Shown: in pieces, positions 11,197-22,604 of the stretch
Numbering within the stretch: the first letter of the stretch is position 1
How the letters are laid out: the number at the start of each line of letters is the position of its first letter
DNA from: Toxotes chatareus
Lineage: Eukaryota > Chordata > Actinopteri > Toxotidae
Direction: 5' to 3'
NCBI GenBank assembly: GCA_016801885.1
Contig: CM028897.1
Coordinates: 1,123,001 to 1,187,000, forward strand
Length of the DNA: 64,000 nt
Notes under the pieces: model-generated
Told to the model about the DNA's origin: nothing
The model's input: only the letters and a program-made list of their open reading frames with translations
Database searches by the model: none
Made by a program: the position numbers and the translations under genes

Positions 11197-13178
11197 CTTT
11201 ATTACAAATAAGACTCTGGAGGATCGAATTAAGTCCAACAGGCTGTCCACTGCCCAGACGGAGTGTAGGTGATCCCCTGGACAGCGGGTCTCTCGGTTCA
11301 TAGCTTGAGAGAGAAAACAAAATGGGGCATCCGTCAGGGTGGTCAGCTACCTGTCAGTCTTTGTACTGTACACGAGTCCCAGAAAACAAACTCAAGAACC
11401 CAACACAAAACAAGTCCAAAAATTAAACAGCTTATCCACTGAACATAAATCCGCTCCAAACAAATCAGAGCCCAACCCACAAAATCACTGAAACTGTTTG
11501 GGAAACAACGACTGAATGCGAGGTGTCCACATTTGTCCAAGAGAATCAGAACCACCAAGAACAAAAGAAAAGAAATAATAAACTGGAGTACTTAACCGCA
11601 GGAGGGTGGAGCGCGTCCCCCACCGCTCCACTTTCATCCAAAGCTTCACCCTCTCGCACCGTGTGTCTGTGGCGCGGCAGCGGACACACACGACTCGACT
11701 CTGCCGTGGCGACCGTGTCTCTCACTAAGAAAAAAGCCCCCTCCCCCCCTCACACACCTGTGTCTTATCAGGAGCCGGTAGGTGCGCACGCACCCCTGCC
11801 CCCACACACACCCGTACATGTACACTTAGACACGCACACGCGCGCACACACAGACGCACACACTTACTCACCCTGTGACAAACACACGCGTCCAACACAT
11901 TTTCAGTGTATTTGTTTTAATTTTGTGAGGAATAAACTGAAACAGCTGAATCAGCATTAACTCGCTCCCTCTCGTGAATGAAAGGAGCAGCAGCTCAGGA
12001 GGAGGATGTCACTGAGCCAAACGGAGGAAGACGATTCTGACTTCATCATCTAAAAGCAGATTATCAGGACAAAAAGACAAACATTTACAGGACGGTTTTA
12101 TTGGAGAAGCTTGGCAAGACTTAAACTGATCTTCATCTTTCACGCTGCTTTGTCCCTTCAGATAGAAGTTAACGTTATGGTGCAGGAGCTTCATGATAAT
12201 ATGAGGTAGATGATAGACAGGCTGACTGTTGGCAGACTGTGTTACTCAGACCTCCAAAGAATGTTTCGTTGAGTTTTCTATAAATTTTGTCAGGGACTGA
12301 GGAAACGACAGAAAGCAGTGTGATCGATAAATATCATCCCTGTTTCAGTAAGTTCAAGTTTTATGAACACAACGTCCGGGTCGAGTTTTTTGTAGCTATG
12401 ATGTGATGAATGTCACTGTTGGGTCCCACTCAGCAAATCACTGTGTACGTCAAAATTATATATTAAAAAGATTTCACATTTATCATGATACTGATTCAAA
12501 AAGATAACAAAAGCAGTGATGCATCATGGTCCGTGGAGCTTTAAAAACCATGAAGTGCTGGAATGCTAGGCTACATATACCAACATTTGTTCAGTGCAGC
12601 TTAAACAGTTCTTCATTGTACACCCATATTTTACACCCTTCATTTAAGACTGGAAGCATTTAGAGTCCAGGATCTCGTCTCTGGACATAAAGAAAGTCAG
12701 ACTTGTGAGGACAGAGACTGGATTATCGCTTTTCATCTCTGCATCAAAGACAGAAAGGACGAGTCACGGTTTATTGCTGTAACAGAGTAGTGAAGTGGGC
12801 TGGAGGTTACTGCCCCGTCCTCTGAGTAATTTCACACCATGGACCATGGACTGTATACATTACTATTAGCATGGAAACGGGACACAGGATGTCTCCCGTC
12901 AGCACAGCGGGAATTATGTGCATTGCCTCAAAATACTACATTACCCAAGAGCCTCAGGGGCCAGAAGCCTGAACATGGTAAGAGTTTTTTCAGCTTCGTG
13001 TCTCATTGTTTGTGCTGATGGTCCATCACAGACCGTGGAGGAGAAAATGAACTGAGCTGTTACTGAAGGACTAACTTCACTACTCTGCTGCTCGCGCTCA
13101 ACTATGGAAGCAGAATCAAATCACAGATTAGTTAATGCAGCTTTGTAAATCACAATGTACAGATAAAGTTGGAGGTGT

Positions 13179-16100
13179 CTATAAGAAGAGCTGGAGACAC
13201 ACAGAGAGGACGAGGAGATGGAAGAGGAAGAAGAAGGGGGGAGGGTGAGTGAGAGCGACCCCGCTGGTGGTCAGGGGGGTGGCAGTTGTGGTGTTGGTGC
13301 TGTTGGTGGTGGTGGCGGTGGAGCCTGGAGATAACAACGTGCCCAGTGTCTGAATCAAGAAGCCAACGAAGCGGCTCAGTTTGGTGAAGACCTTCACTGT
13401 ACTTGCTCGTGTTTGACTGGTGGAGTTGGTGTCAGCTGATAACACCGCCGCCTGGAACCAAGAGCCGTCCTGCTTACACATCAGCGGGCCGCCAGAGTCA
13501 CCCTGGACAAACAGGAAACACAGAAATGTCCAGAAGTCCAACAGGCCTAACTTAGCTCTCCAACACAATGGAGACGTTCAGTCACATCGTTTTTTTTAAA
13601 TGACAGAAAATAATATTCTTTTTTTTAAGTTTCATCACACATTTGAGGAGCTAAAACCAGAAAATTATGAATATAATTTGAATATTTTTTTTAAATTACA
13701 AGCTTTCCTCCAGACCAAAATGTGAATCAGTGAGGTCTGATTATTAACCTGCTCCAGGGTAAAATCCTCTGTACAAATGCTCTCAGCTGTCGATGCGTTC
13801 CCACAGTCTAACACCGTGGTCCGGAACTCCTGCAGAACTCCTTCCTCTAAAGTTGGAAAAAAGGAAAACGGTGAGAAGAGGAACCTGAGTCGTACCCAGA
13901 CTGCCACGTCTCCTGTGTGACTTTACTCTGTTTAATCTAAAGAGGTGAAACGATGCAGAGCGTTAGAGTTTCTGTGTCAAACTGTGTGTGATGAACTCAC
14001 CCCCTCCTCGGCCGGCGCTCCAGCCGGCAGCCCAGCACGTGGTGCCCACGCTGAAGGTTCGTCCCGTGTCCAGGCAGATGGGCCGGACGTAGCTGGTCAG
14101 ATTGGGGGAGCTTGCCAGATGCAGCACTGCCACATTGGACCCAGTGAGGTTGCTCAGAGTGATATTTCTCACATTCAGTGTCACCTCAAAGGGATTTGAT
14201 CCATTTTGTTTCAAACGGCCCAACACGACGGTCCATTCAGACGGCGTGGGTGAACTGAGGGAGAAATGAAATGAAAGACATTAAGACTGAGGAGAAGCCA
14301 AACTGAAAACGTCTCTTACAGATTCAGCTTCGAAGACTTCGGCTCAAAGAACAGGGCCAGTGTTTTAATCCAGTTTCAGTCTTTTCCTAAAACTGCTGCT
14401 CTCTGTAGTTTTTACCAAACAAACATGTGGAAATGGTGCATTTGTTGGGGACTATTTTTTAGCGGCGGATTAATCCACATTTGTTGCTCTAGTGATTTTT
14501 TGGGGCAGCAGATCAAACATCGAACATTATGGCGTCCATGGCACCGCTCCATGTGTCTCACCTTGAGAAGCAGTTGGCGCTGCTCAGCACAGAGTTCATG
14601 GAAACCAGAGTCCCACCACACACATGACTTCCATTCTTCTGTAGGCTCGCCATCCACGGCCACACACCAGCCGTCGCCACTAAGCTTGCATTCAGGATGC
14701 GTGAATTCAGCGGGGCTTGGCCACAGACCACCGCTGGAGAGAAAAGCAACATGTAAACTCAGACCATACAGAGTCGTCATTAAAAGCTCAGGTGGTTTAG
14801 TCAGACTTTGTTCAAACCCACAGAACTTTGTTTTCATTTATAGTGGAATTTTCCAAAAGATACTTGTGATATTTCCGTTTGATGGAGCAGTGATATCAGA
14901 ACAGGCTTTGGTTTGTATGTTTCCCTCAGTTTCAACATCACCAGTGTGGAAAAATGCGTTTTCAACTTTCTCAGGAGAAATTTTAAGGTTAAAATCAGTT
15001 TTTTACAAAGTCTGGACTCTGTGGTCACTCACGCTTGGGTGTGGTTGTTGGAGGCATGGTGGTGGTTGAGGGATGGTGGTTGGAGGTGGCGGCAGGCCTG
15101 CACAGGTGACGCTCAGGTCCCCGTCAATCCCGGTTGATGTGAAGGTGATGAAGCCCGGCTGGTTGCTGTTGATATTGCTTTCGATCCAGCTCTGATACCG
15201 AGACACTCTGGCGTACACTCCTGGGAAATTAGGCTGAGCACAGCCGACTCCAAAACTCACGATTCCCGCCTGGATCCAGCGACCACCCTGCTTGCTCACC
15301 AGCGGACCGCCTGAGTCGCCCTGTGAGGAAAGAATCGTTTAGCAGACAGAATCTTTGCAGGAGCTCAAATCTGACAAACGGAGGTAAAATGATCACCTGA
15401 CAGGAGTCCTTCCCTCCAGCTCGTAACCCGGCACACATCATGTTGTCTGTGATTGTGCCCACTCCATAGTCACAGTTACACTGTCTGTTCCCCACAACTG
15501 GCACCTCCACCTCCATCAGGTTTTGTGGTGAAGGAAGCGGCACTTAAGACAAATTCAATCAAAAAAACATGTTACTGAGCATCTTCTGACAATGCTGAAG
15601 TTATTTCTGTGCTATTGCACCTCCCTAACCCCCTCTTACCCCCTCTAACCCCACACAACAGACAGATGATGATAAAATGATCCTACAAACTCTACATCAC
15701 AGGAAGGTTTTGTTGCTTCTCTGGGTGAGTGAAAAACATTTTTCAGGTTGTGCTCCTGGTTTCTCTGAAAACAAATGTTATCTGCTCACCTCCACTTCCA
15801 ATGGTGCCCCAGCCGGTGACCCAGGTGTCAGTGCCGTTGTAGAAGGTGCTGCCGGAGGCTGCCAGGCAGACGGGCAGGATGAAGTTGGTGAAAGTCACGG
15901 GCGAGGAGAGCCTCAGGAGGGCGATGTCGTTGTCACTCGTACGTGCTATGTAGTTGGGATGAACGATGAACTGTGCTACCGTCCGAGACACCTCATTGCT
16001 GTTGACTCCCTCTTGACTCTGGCGTCCCAGGTACACAACCACGTTTCTTATGCTGCGGCAAAGGCATTAAAATCTGAGCTGTGGTCAGCAGCACTTTGGC

Positions 16101-18881
16101 AGACGCTGAGCTGGATAGATGTCTCATCAGGGAGACATCAGCTCACACGAGTTTGTATCCTCAGAGTCATAAAACATTCTCGCAGCTTACATGTGCTTTA
16201 TATACTTTTTCATTACTTCAATGAATCCTAATTATATAACTTATATAAATCATTCCCTCAGATTTTTTCCTCCCAGTACAAATGTACAGCACAGGATGAT
16301 GTTTCACACCCAGACTCTGAGGTGTATTCCTGTATCTAAGTTCGAGATCGGAGTAATAACGACACCACAGCAGATTTTTACACACTGTCATGTCTCAGTG
16401 TTTCTGAAGTTAAAGCATAGAACAAACAAATAATAAAGACTTTTAAAAAAGGGAAACATGGAAAGTTCATTTCTGAATTTTGGACTGATCCACATGAAGC
16501 ACTGAGCAGCCTGGCAGCAGTTTACAGTCCTACTTCCTGCAGCACAGCATTATCCCAGTGAACCATCAGGGGGAGCAGTTTGTACAGACAGGCTGGGTCA
16601 CCTGCAGGAACTGTTTGCATTAACTTTCACACAGAGAAGCTTTTTTACAACTCACCTTTTTACCTGAGCTCCTTACATTTCAATAAAAACTGGAAAAATG
16701 GACATAGTCCAAATGGAAATAAGATGAGAAACCTTCAGAAACATTTTGTGTCTTTTTTCATCACTGTGATATCCTGTCCCATTCACCATCCTGTCCCATT
16801 CATCATCCTGAGACCCCTCAGATTACTCCTGTGACCCCTTGGAGGGGTTCTGACCCCCAGGTTGGAAACCACTGCGTCAGTAACTCTGTTTAAGCCAGCA
16901 CATGTTGTTTCTGCTGCGGCACTATGTTCACTGCTCACCTTGCTACGCAGTGAGCTGCCGTCAGCACCCAGTTGTTGTTGATGAGGGATCCTCCACAGAA
17001 GTGACTCCCAGAGGAGTGCAGACTGGCCTGCCAGGGCCAGCTGCCTACGGGGGCCACCTGTCCCCCAACAATCCTGGTGTTGAGCGGAGGCTGACCACAG
17101 TCTACAGAGAGACAGCAGACAGAGTGAGAAATGCTCTCTGTGCCCTGGACCATCACTGCGGTTTATGATCCTGAACAAAGTCGCAGTAACATGTTCACAG
17201 ATGAAAAATGACGGGGAAAGAAAGTAAAGTACATGTGCAGAGAAACTTTGACTTACCGCTGAGCTGTGAGTGAGATTCTGAAAAAAAAAAAAAAAAACCA
17301 GAAAGGAAGAACACTGTTGAAACATTTCTGTAAAAATATTCTGTGATGATCTGTGACAAACATCATTACAACTATGAAAGACTTCAACGATTTACTGCAT
17401 GATTTATGCTGTGTTTTTGTGTCCAGCCCTCACTGACAGCTGTATAACACTAATGGAACAGCCTGTCCTGATATCTTCACTTTACAATCTGCACAGAAAC
17501 TACAAATAATGGCTTAAAACAGAAAAAAGAGACGAGAGCTGTGAGTTTGCTGTCAGTCATTTTCTCATCTTCCTCCTTTACCAGCCAATTTTTCCACTGT
17601 CATGTTGTTTTAACGGATCTGCTTGTTGCGCTGCGAAGTGAAACCTGGTCTCTGCTCAAACTGGTTTTACTGCCTCGTCTCAGAGAACTGTCTGCACATT
17701 GTCCAGACTAAATCTGCATCACTCACAGACACAAAAATCCCACAACACTCAGTTCAACGTGCACAAAGTGAGTGTGTCACCATTAAATTCCACTGTAACG
17801 ACACAGTTTACTGTGAAGCGACGTGACAGTCGCCTGGCTCTGCTCCTGCATGACAAACTGTTCAGTCAACACACATTTTCCTTGTCAGTAAATATTTTGC
17901 AATCGGGGACTTAAGGAGGCGCGGCTGCATCCATCCATCCATCTTAACCTGAAACCCACTGTGGTGACAGAAACGTGTGGTCACACCATGTTAGTGCTGA
18001 CGTCAAACACCCATCAGCAGAAACTAAAGCACCTTTAAATGCCTGAAATTAAATTAAATCAAATTAAATTAAATTAAATTAAATTAAATAATCACCCAAG
18101 AGCTTTATTTTCTAATAAAATGAAAATCTCAGTCAGTGGCTTCTTGTCTTTGACAGAAAATAAACGGTCAGATGAAGCACAGATGAATGTAATCAGTCAG
18201 GAGCTATTAAACACTGTAATGGCTTTTAAAACAAACAAATATTTAATTAAGCTTTTTAAGATTTAGCCTCGCCACAGGTGTGATGAAGGGAGAGCAAATC
18301 CTGTGACCACACAAGCTTCACATTATGTGTCAAAACAAAATTATAATCACCGTCTTATATCTTAAAAATGCCAATAAACTTCAAGAACAGTTTGAAGAGT
18401 CTGTGAAGAAGGCTGTGGGTTAAAACGTCTGAGTGACTGTAAAAATGAAGATCAGGACAGTTAACAGAGGCTGAACGTGGATAAAACTGTGACTGTTTAC
18501 TTTTTAAATCCATTAAAAATCTTTAACGTGCTGATGGACGAGCTGCTGCGTCTCACATGATCTTTACATAGAAACCAACGTGTTGTCACGTCACTCTTAC
18601 AGATTCAGGATAAAGTGCAGCACACGTTTATTCCAGAGCAGCTCTGAATGTCTGTGCTTCTCTCTGCAGCATTTCCGAGGAAAACACTCTGTTTAGCCTT
18701 TGTGTCACAGCTGCTGTCACTTAGCTCAAAGATTTTATTTCCTCCTCGGTGTCTGTCCTCTCCTACAGCAGTTAGCAGATCTGAAACATGATTGGCTCAG
18801 GTGTGCACAGTGAGGTGGGTCCTTACCTGGGGTCAGGAGAGTCAGCAGAGTCAGCGCGCAGATCACTCTGTACAGAGCCAT
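13179..18881 (-). CDS. Polyserase-like two-domain trypsin-family serine protease (copy 2)
   Basis: Tandem paralogue of the gene at 1110-7577. Exons: 18827-18881 (signal peptide, MALYRVICALTLLTLLTPG), 17257-17277. Domain 1: 16939-17101, 15790-16052, 15397-15542, 15033-15320. Terminal domain: 14562-14733, 14001-14254, 13749-13846, 13179-13502. Domain 1 is catalytically complete (RIVGG, LTAAHC, DNDIALL, KDSCQGDSGGP with Asp189). The terminal domain has SANC for AAHC, N for the catalytic Asp, GDSGGP kept, and RILNA instead of RIVGG; it ends with a Thr/Asn-rich linker and a hydrophobic tail. The linker exon 15033-15320 is 288 nt, where its homologues are 310 and 268 (both 1 mod 3), so the obvious model is out of frame after it. 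Using GT four bases downstream gives 1788 nt, 595 aa. Otherwise this copy makes only the active domain or is decaying. Confidence 0.75.
14360..14519. mobile_element. 160-nt insertion in copy 2 intron
   Basis: Copy 1 reads acagggcca-tcgaacatta without interruption at 2515-2534, while copy 2 has 160 extra bases at exactly this point. The inserted DNA shares 'gcatttgttggggactattt' with 10475-10560, so it is an interspersed element with copy 1 as its empty site. No clear target-site duplication or terminal inverted repeat was seen. It contains no coding frame. Confidence 0.65.
16780..16882 (-). mobile_element. Teleost interspersed repeat end fragment
   Basis: On the minus strand it reads 'gtggtttccaacctgggggt' then 'cagaacccctccaaggggtc'. 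This is a motif pair I recognise from numerous teleost introns, and a diverged relative lies at 20918-21070. It lies in an intron of protease copy 2. It includes a short direct repeat, 'ccattcaccatcctgtccca'. Element class not determined. Confidence 0.5.
17928..17943. repeat. (CATC)n microsatellite
   Basis: Four perfect units in intron 2 of the numbering used for copy 2 (between exons 17257-17277 and 18827-18881). Confidence 0.8.
18048..18089. repeat. (AAATT)n microsatellite
   Basis: Seven or eight pentanucleotide units in the first intron of protease copy 2. Confidence 0.85.
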
Positions 18882-18925
18882 AACTGAAAATCCATATCAC
18901 CTGTCCTGCTCCAGCATATATAACC
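18882..18925 (-). promoter_or_regulatory. Proximal promoter/5' UTR of protease copy 2 with TATA-like box
   Basis: The minus strand reads TTATATAT (plus 18916-18923) about 35-40 nt upstream of the start codon at 18881. It matches the position of the A/T box in copy 1. Confidence 0.4.
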
Positions 18926-20917
18926 TTCATCTCTCCTCCCTCAAACACAAACACACCTCTCTCTGCTTCTCTGACAAACACTATTACCTGTGCAGCACAC
19001 GCCCAACACATTACCACACACTCTCACCTGTTTCGCTTCACATCACATGTCAGTGTCTGTCAAACCCAAAACAAAGTGCATTTACTGTTGGACCGTGCTT
19101 AAGCATGATTTTCAGCTGGTTGCCCTTTTTTAATCTTTCAATTTAAGCGACTTTAAAATTAAAATATTGTGATTTATTCTGCACCTCATTTACCTGACAG
19201 CTGTAGGGGGGTTAGTGTTTTTAAAGATTAAAGCCGTGGTTCTCGTCACAGAGACGGTTCATTCACACACCTGTCTGAGGACGCTGGTGCTTTTACTGCA
19301 GCAAAGAATCTAAAGACTGTTTCCTCGTGTTCAAACCACCTGAGGAACACAAAGACTTCAGTAGCTGAGCTCATTTATTCAAACATCAGTCAATGTTGAC
19401 ATGTCCATTCTCATTTTAAATCATTAGTGGGATGGCAGGTGGGGGCGGAGCTTTTGGTTTTGAATGGCTTAAATCAAACAGGTCATCATCAGACTCTGAG
19501 CGAACAGGAACAGTTTAACAGCTCGTAACGAGGTGAATCTCACCTGGCAGCATTCCTGCTGTCCGACTCCCTGTCTGACATCTTCACCTTTTTTTCCACA
19601 TTCTTTTAATGCTTCTCATTTACTCTGGTGAACAAAACAACAGCTTTATATCATTGTACATTGTTTTCTTTCCTGCTGCGTAGTTTCATTCATAACATGC
19701 ATCATCATTTAAAGGCTGAATCTCAACCAGTGAAGTAACTGAAGCTGTAAAATAACTGTAGTGAGCTGAAAGGCGCAGAAGAGTCAGACATGATGACTGA
19801 TGAAGTGACGACTGAATGAAAGTAAAACTGAGGAAACGGTTTGGAAAACTGCAGGAATGTGAAGATGTGCTGCAGCGATTGGGATCAGCCATCACTGACT
19901 GTGTGACACAGGAACAAGAGTCGCAAACGGAACTGACCATGGAAAATGTGTTAAAGCAATAATCATAATGTAAATGATCGAAGCCCAGGACTGAAAGCTG
20001 CTGTCGCTCCAAACTGACTCGCAGGTCTTTGAACTCATCAACGGACACTGGACAAAATCTGAAGCTGAAGTTTTTTCACGTTTGACACTAAAGAAAGTTT
20101 GTGGTTGCTGTAATAATAACGTTTATCCTGACTGATAAAATCCTTTCACAGTAAAACCAGGCTGCTGACTGAAAACCCGCCTGATTTATCTGACTGGACT
20201 TTGACATAAAGCTCAGTTCAAACCATTTTTCTGCTGATCACAGCACGGTGAACCTGCTCTTTCAAAGATTCAAACATCTGGAAACATTGTTAATAATGGT
20301 CAGCTGAGAAACACACAACACGAGGCCAGGGCTGCACTTTCATACACGATAACTGGCTTTAGCTCTTCCAGTCTACTGATCATGAAGGAAACACACAGCA
20401 CAGATCTGTTTCTGGAGGTGATGCAGAGCAGCTGAATGAAGCCTTCACCTCTGAACACCATCCGTCTCTGCTGACAGGCGGATGGAGACACTGAGGCGTG
20501 CTGCCTGCTCAGGAATGAACTGGTAAAACTGCATCAGGTTTTCAGTTAAATGAACTCTCGCCATTGTCTTCTCATCTGCAAGTGATTATTCTGGAACAAG
20601 TAGAACAAGGGGGAAAAAAAACGTGTCAAAAGCACGAAGGCCACACGTCCTGGTTTACACGCTCTAACCTCTGCCATCATCAGCAGGTCAGAGTTTTAAA
20701 AAGGCTCAGACCTTCAGAGTGTGTGAGGCTGAATCACGGCACTCAGAGCTGAGAAACAAGTGTTTAGCTCCTTTGACGTTCTCGTGTTACAGAGCTATTA
20801 TCATCAACATGTACTGAAGTATCAGGAGTAAAAGCACTTCATCAGTCACCAATGATTCAGCAGCATTTTACTGCTGTAGCTGCTTTCAACTACTTTATAT
20901 ACAGGGTGATAGTTTAG

Positions 20918-21070
20918 TGCAGTGGTTCCTAACCTGGGGGCTGGGTCCCTCCAGAGGGATTTTTAGGGTTTAATTCTGTGTTTATCACATATTTTTATGC
21001 AAAATAAAATGTAAAATTAAACTTAAAAGTGCCTGTTGCTGTCAAATAAAAGTGGAGCAGAAATACAAAG
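20918..21070 (+). mobile_element. Teleost interspersed repeat fragment
   Basis: Begins 'agtgcagtggttcctaacct' and continues 'gggggctgggtccctccaga'. This matches the same repeat end seen, inverted, at 16780-16882, and a fragment of it near 55645-55675. The A/T-rich continuation with 'taaaatgtaaaattaaactt' is typical of its body. Boundaries approximate. Confidence 0.5.
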
Positions 21071-21189
21071 CGTTAAAAACTTACTCAGTTACTCTTTATC
21101 ACTGCCTTTTCATATGTTTTAACACTGTAAGCCATAGTTAGAGACACTGACTAAAAATGATGAATAAATCTTTAGAACATGCAGCTGAA

Positions 21190-21656
21190 GGTACCGTACC
21201 GTACCGTACCGTACCATACTGTACTGTACCGTACTGTACTGTACCGTACCGTACCGTACCGTACCGTACCGTACCGTACAGTACCGTACCGTACCGTACC
21301 GTACTGTACCGTACCGTACCGTACCGTACCGTACCGTACCGTACCGTACCGTACTGTACCGTACCATACCGTACCGTACCGCACCGTGCCGTGCCGTACC
21401 GCACCGCACCGTACCGCACCGTACCGTACCGTACCGCCGTACCGCATCGTACTGTACCGCACTGTACCGTACCGTACCGTACTGTACTGTACCGTACCGT
21501 ACTGTACCGTACCGTACCGTACCGTACCGTACCGTACCGCACTGTACCGTACCGTACCGTACTGTACCGTACCATACTGTACCGTACCGTACTGTACCGC
21601 ACTGTACCGTACCGTACCGTACCGTACCGTACTGTACCGTACCGTACAGTACTGTA
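21190..21656. repeat. GTACC pentanucleotide satellite (about 93 units)
   Basis: A 467-bp array of GTACC/CCGTA units starting after GCAGCTGAAG and ending before AAAAGCTCGAAG. The commonest variants are CTGTA and CCATA, with some GCACC and CCGTG. The unit contains no stop codon in any frame or strand, so long spurious open frames (VPYRT or YGTVR repeats) run through it. Three units (15 bp) encode a five-residue repeat. GTAC is self-complementary, so the array is dense in short palindromes. Confidence 0.95.
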
Positions 21657-22598
21657 AAAGCTCGAAGGTGGAGGTGGATAAAGGTGAAGGGGATTTTTGG
21701 CAGCGTGTTGTTTCCAGGAACACACAAACTGGATCGGCCAGTTACAGCCTACAGACGCTCACACACGCTGAGCTGAACAAAGACGTGAGCGTCACTGAGG
21801 GTAAAACACAGGCAGGAACACAGGAATGCACATGTGCACAGTCATGTTGGTGAACGCCACACAGCAACAGGAAATGATGTCACTGCAACAAGGGAAACAT
21901 TTCGAACAGATTAAACCCAGGAGACCATTTATGATACACGATGAATATGAATTACTCATCCAAGGCGTCAGGCAGCAGCAGCATCCAGGACAGAGATGAT
22001 CAGGGATGATCAGGGGTCAGCGGCGTTGGTGAGAGATTCCTGCAGCTGCTGAAGCTTCCACACAGTCCACAGTTTAAACACGTGCAGCCACAGCTGACAG
22101 AGTCCGTGGGTTTTTTTTTCATTTGACTGGTGAAATAAAAAAGTTGTGGATCCACCTGAGGAAAAGACTCCAGTGAATCGATCCTTCCTCTCTAATGAGT
22201 ACGATGAAGACAAACTAGGCTGAGTTCAGGGGCTCGACATACAGTGACTGACAATCACTGACCAACAAATGTTACTTCAGTCAGAACTCGGCTGAAACTT
22301 TTCACCGTGAGAACCAGTGAGTGAAAGGTGTAACTGAGTGCTTTGATTGAAATGTTCCAATTAAGTCCAACGCGTAAAGGTCCACAGGACGAGTGTTCAC
22401 TGTCCACAGAGAGTAATAAATAAGCTGTTCCAGTTCAAACACTCCCAGCGCTCGTTATCAGGGAAACAGCTGTACACACTCATACACATAATGGACTTGT
22501 TCAACAAGATGCAACACAAACACAGCCCTGCTGAGAAAGTAGGTCTGCAGTTTTTCCTGCTCTGTTAATGGTCAATTTACTTTTAGGGATATAAAAGT

Positions 22599-22604
22599 TT
22601 TATT
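22599..22604 (-). terminator. fus: Candidate poly(A) signal for fus
   Basis: Minus-strand AATAAA. If used, the fus 3' UTR would be about 1.57 kb (22590-24174). Nearer signals were not seen clearly, but the end cannot be fixed from sequence alone. Confidence 0.35.

Larger units (their letters stand above)
7621..12567. other. Intergenic region between the two protease copies
   Basis: About 4.9 kb without any exon I can support. Open frames are short, lack family motifs and are not conserved with the neighbouring block. The region holds microsatellites (8083-8102, 8861-8882, 11124-11194), a CA-rich stretch near 11730-11890, and fragments that look like degraded teleost repeats (8330-8545 and 10475-10560). 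Confidence 0.6.
12568..18925. repeat. Duplicated block, second copy
   Basis: Counterpart of 475-7620. It carries a two-domain version of the protease gene and begins with the same 3' flanking sequence. It differs by a 160-nt insertion at 14360-14519, by different sequence between about 12813 and 13060, and by the absence of the extra protease cassette. Confidence 0.7.
18926..22598. other. Gene-poor intergenic region between protease copy 2 and fus
   Basis: About 3.7 kb with no supported exon. It holds the GTACC satellite at 21190-21656 and a repeat fragment at 20918-21070. The long open frames at 21119-21853 on both strands are products of the satellite, not genes. Confidence 0.6.

Noticed and set aside
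11523..11960. 145-aa open frame with THTRAHTDAHT-type run
   Set aside because: Low-complexity translation of CA/CACG repeats.
13179..18881. Calling copy 2 a plain pseudogene
   Set aside because: Only one frame problem was found, with a plausible alternative donor; catalytic residues of domain 1 and all other exons are intact.
21119..21853. Five long open frames on both strands with YGTVR or VPYRT repeats
   Set aside because: They are translations of the GTACC satellite, which has no stop codon in any frame; no gene structure surrounds them.
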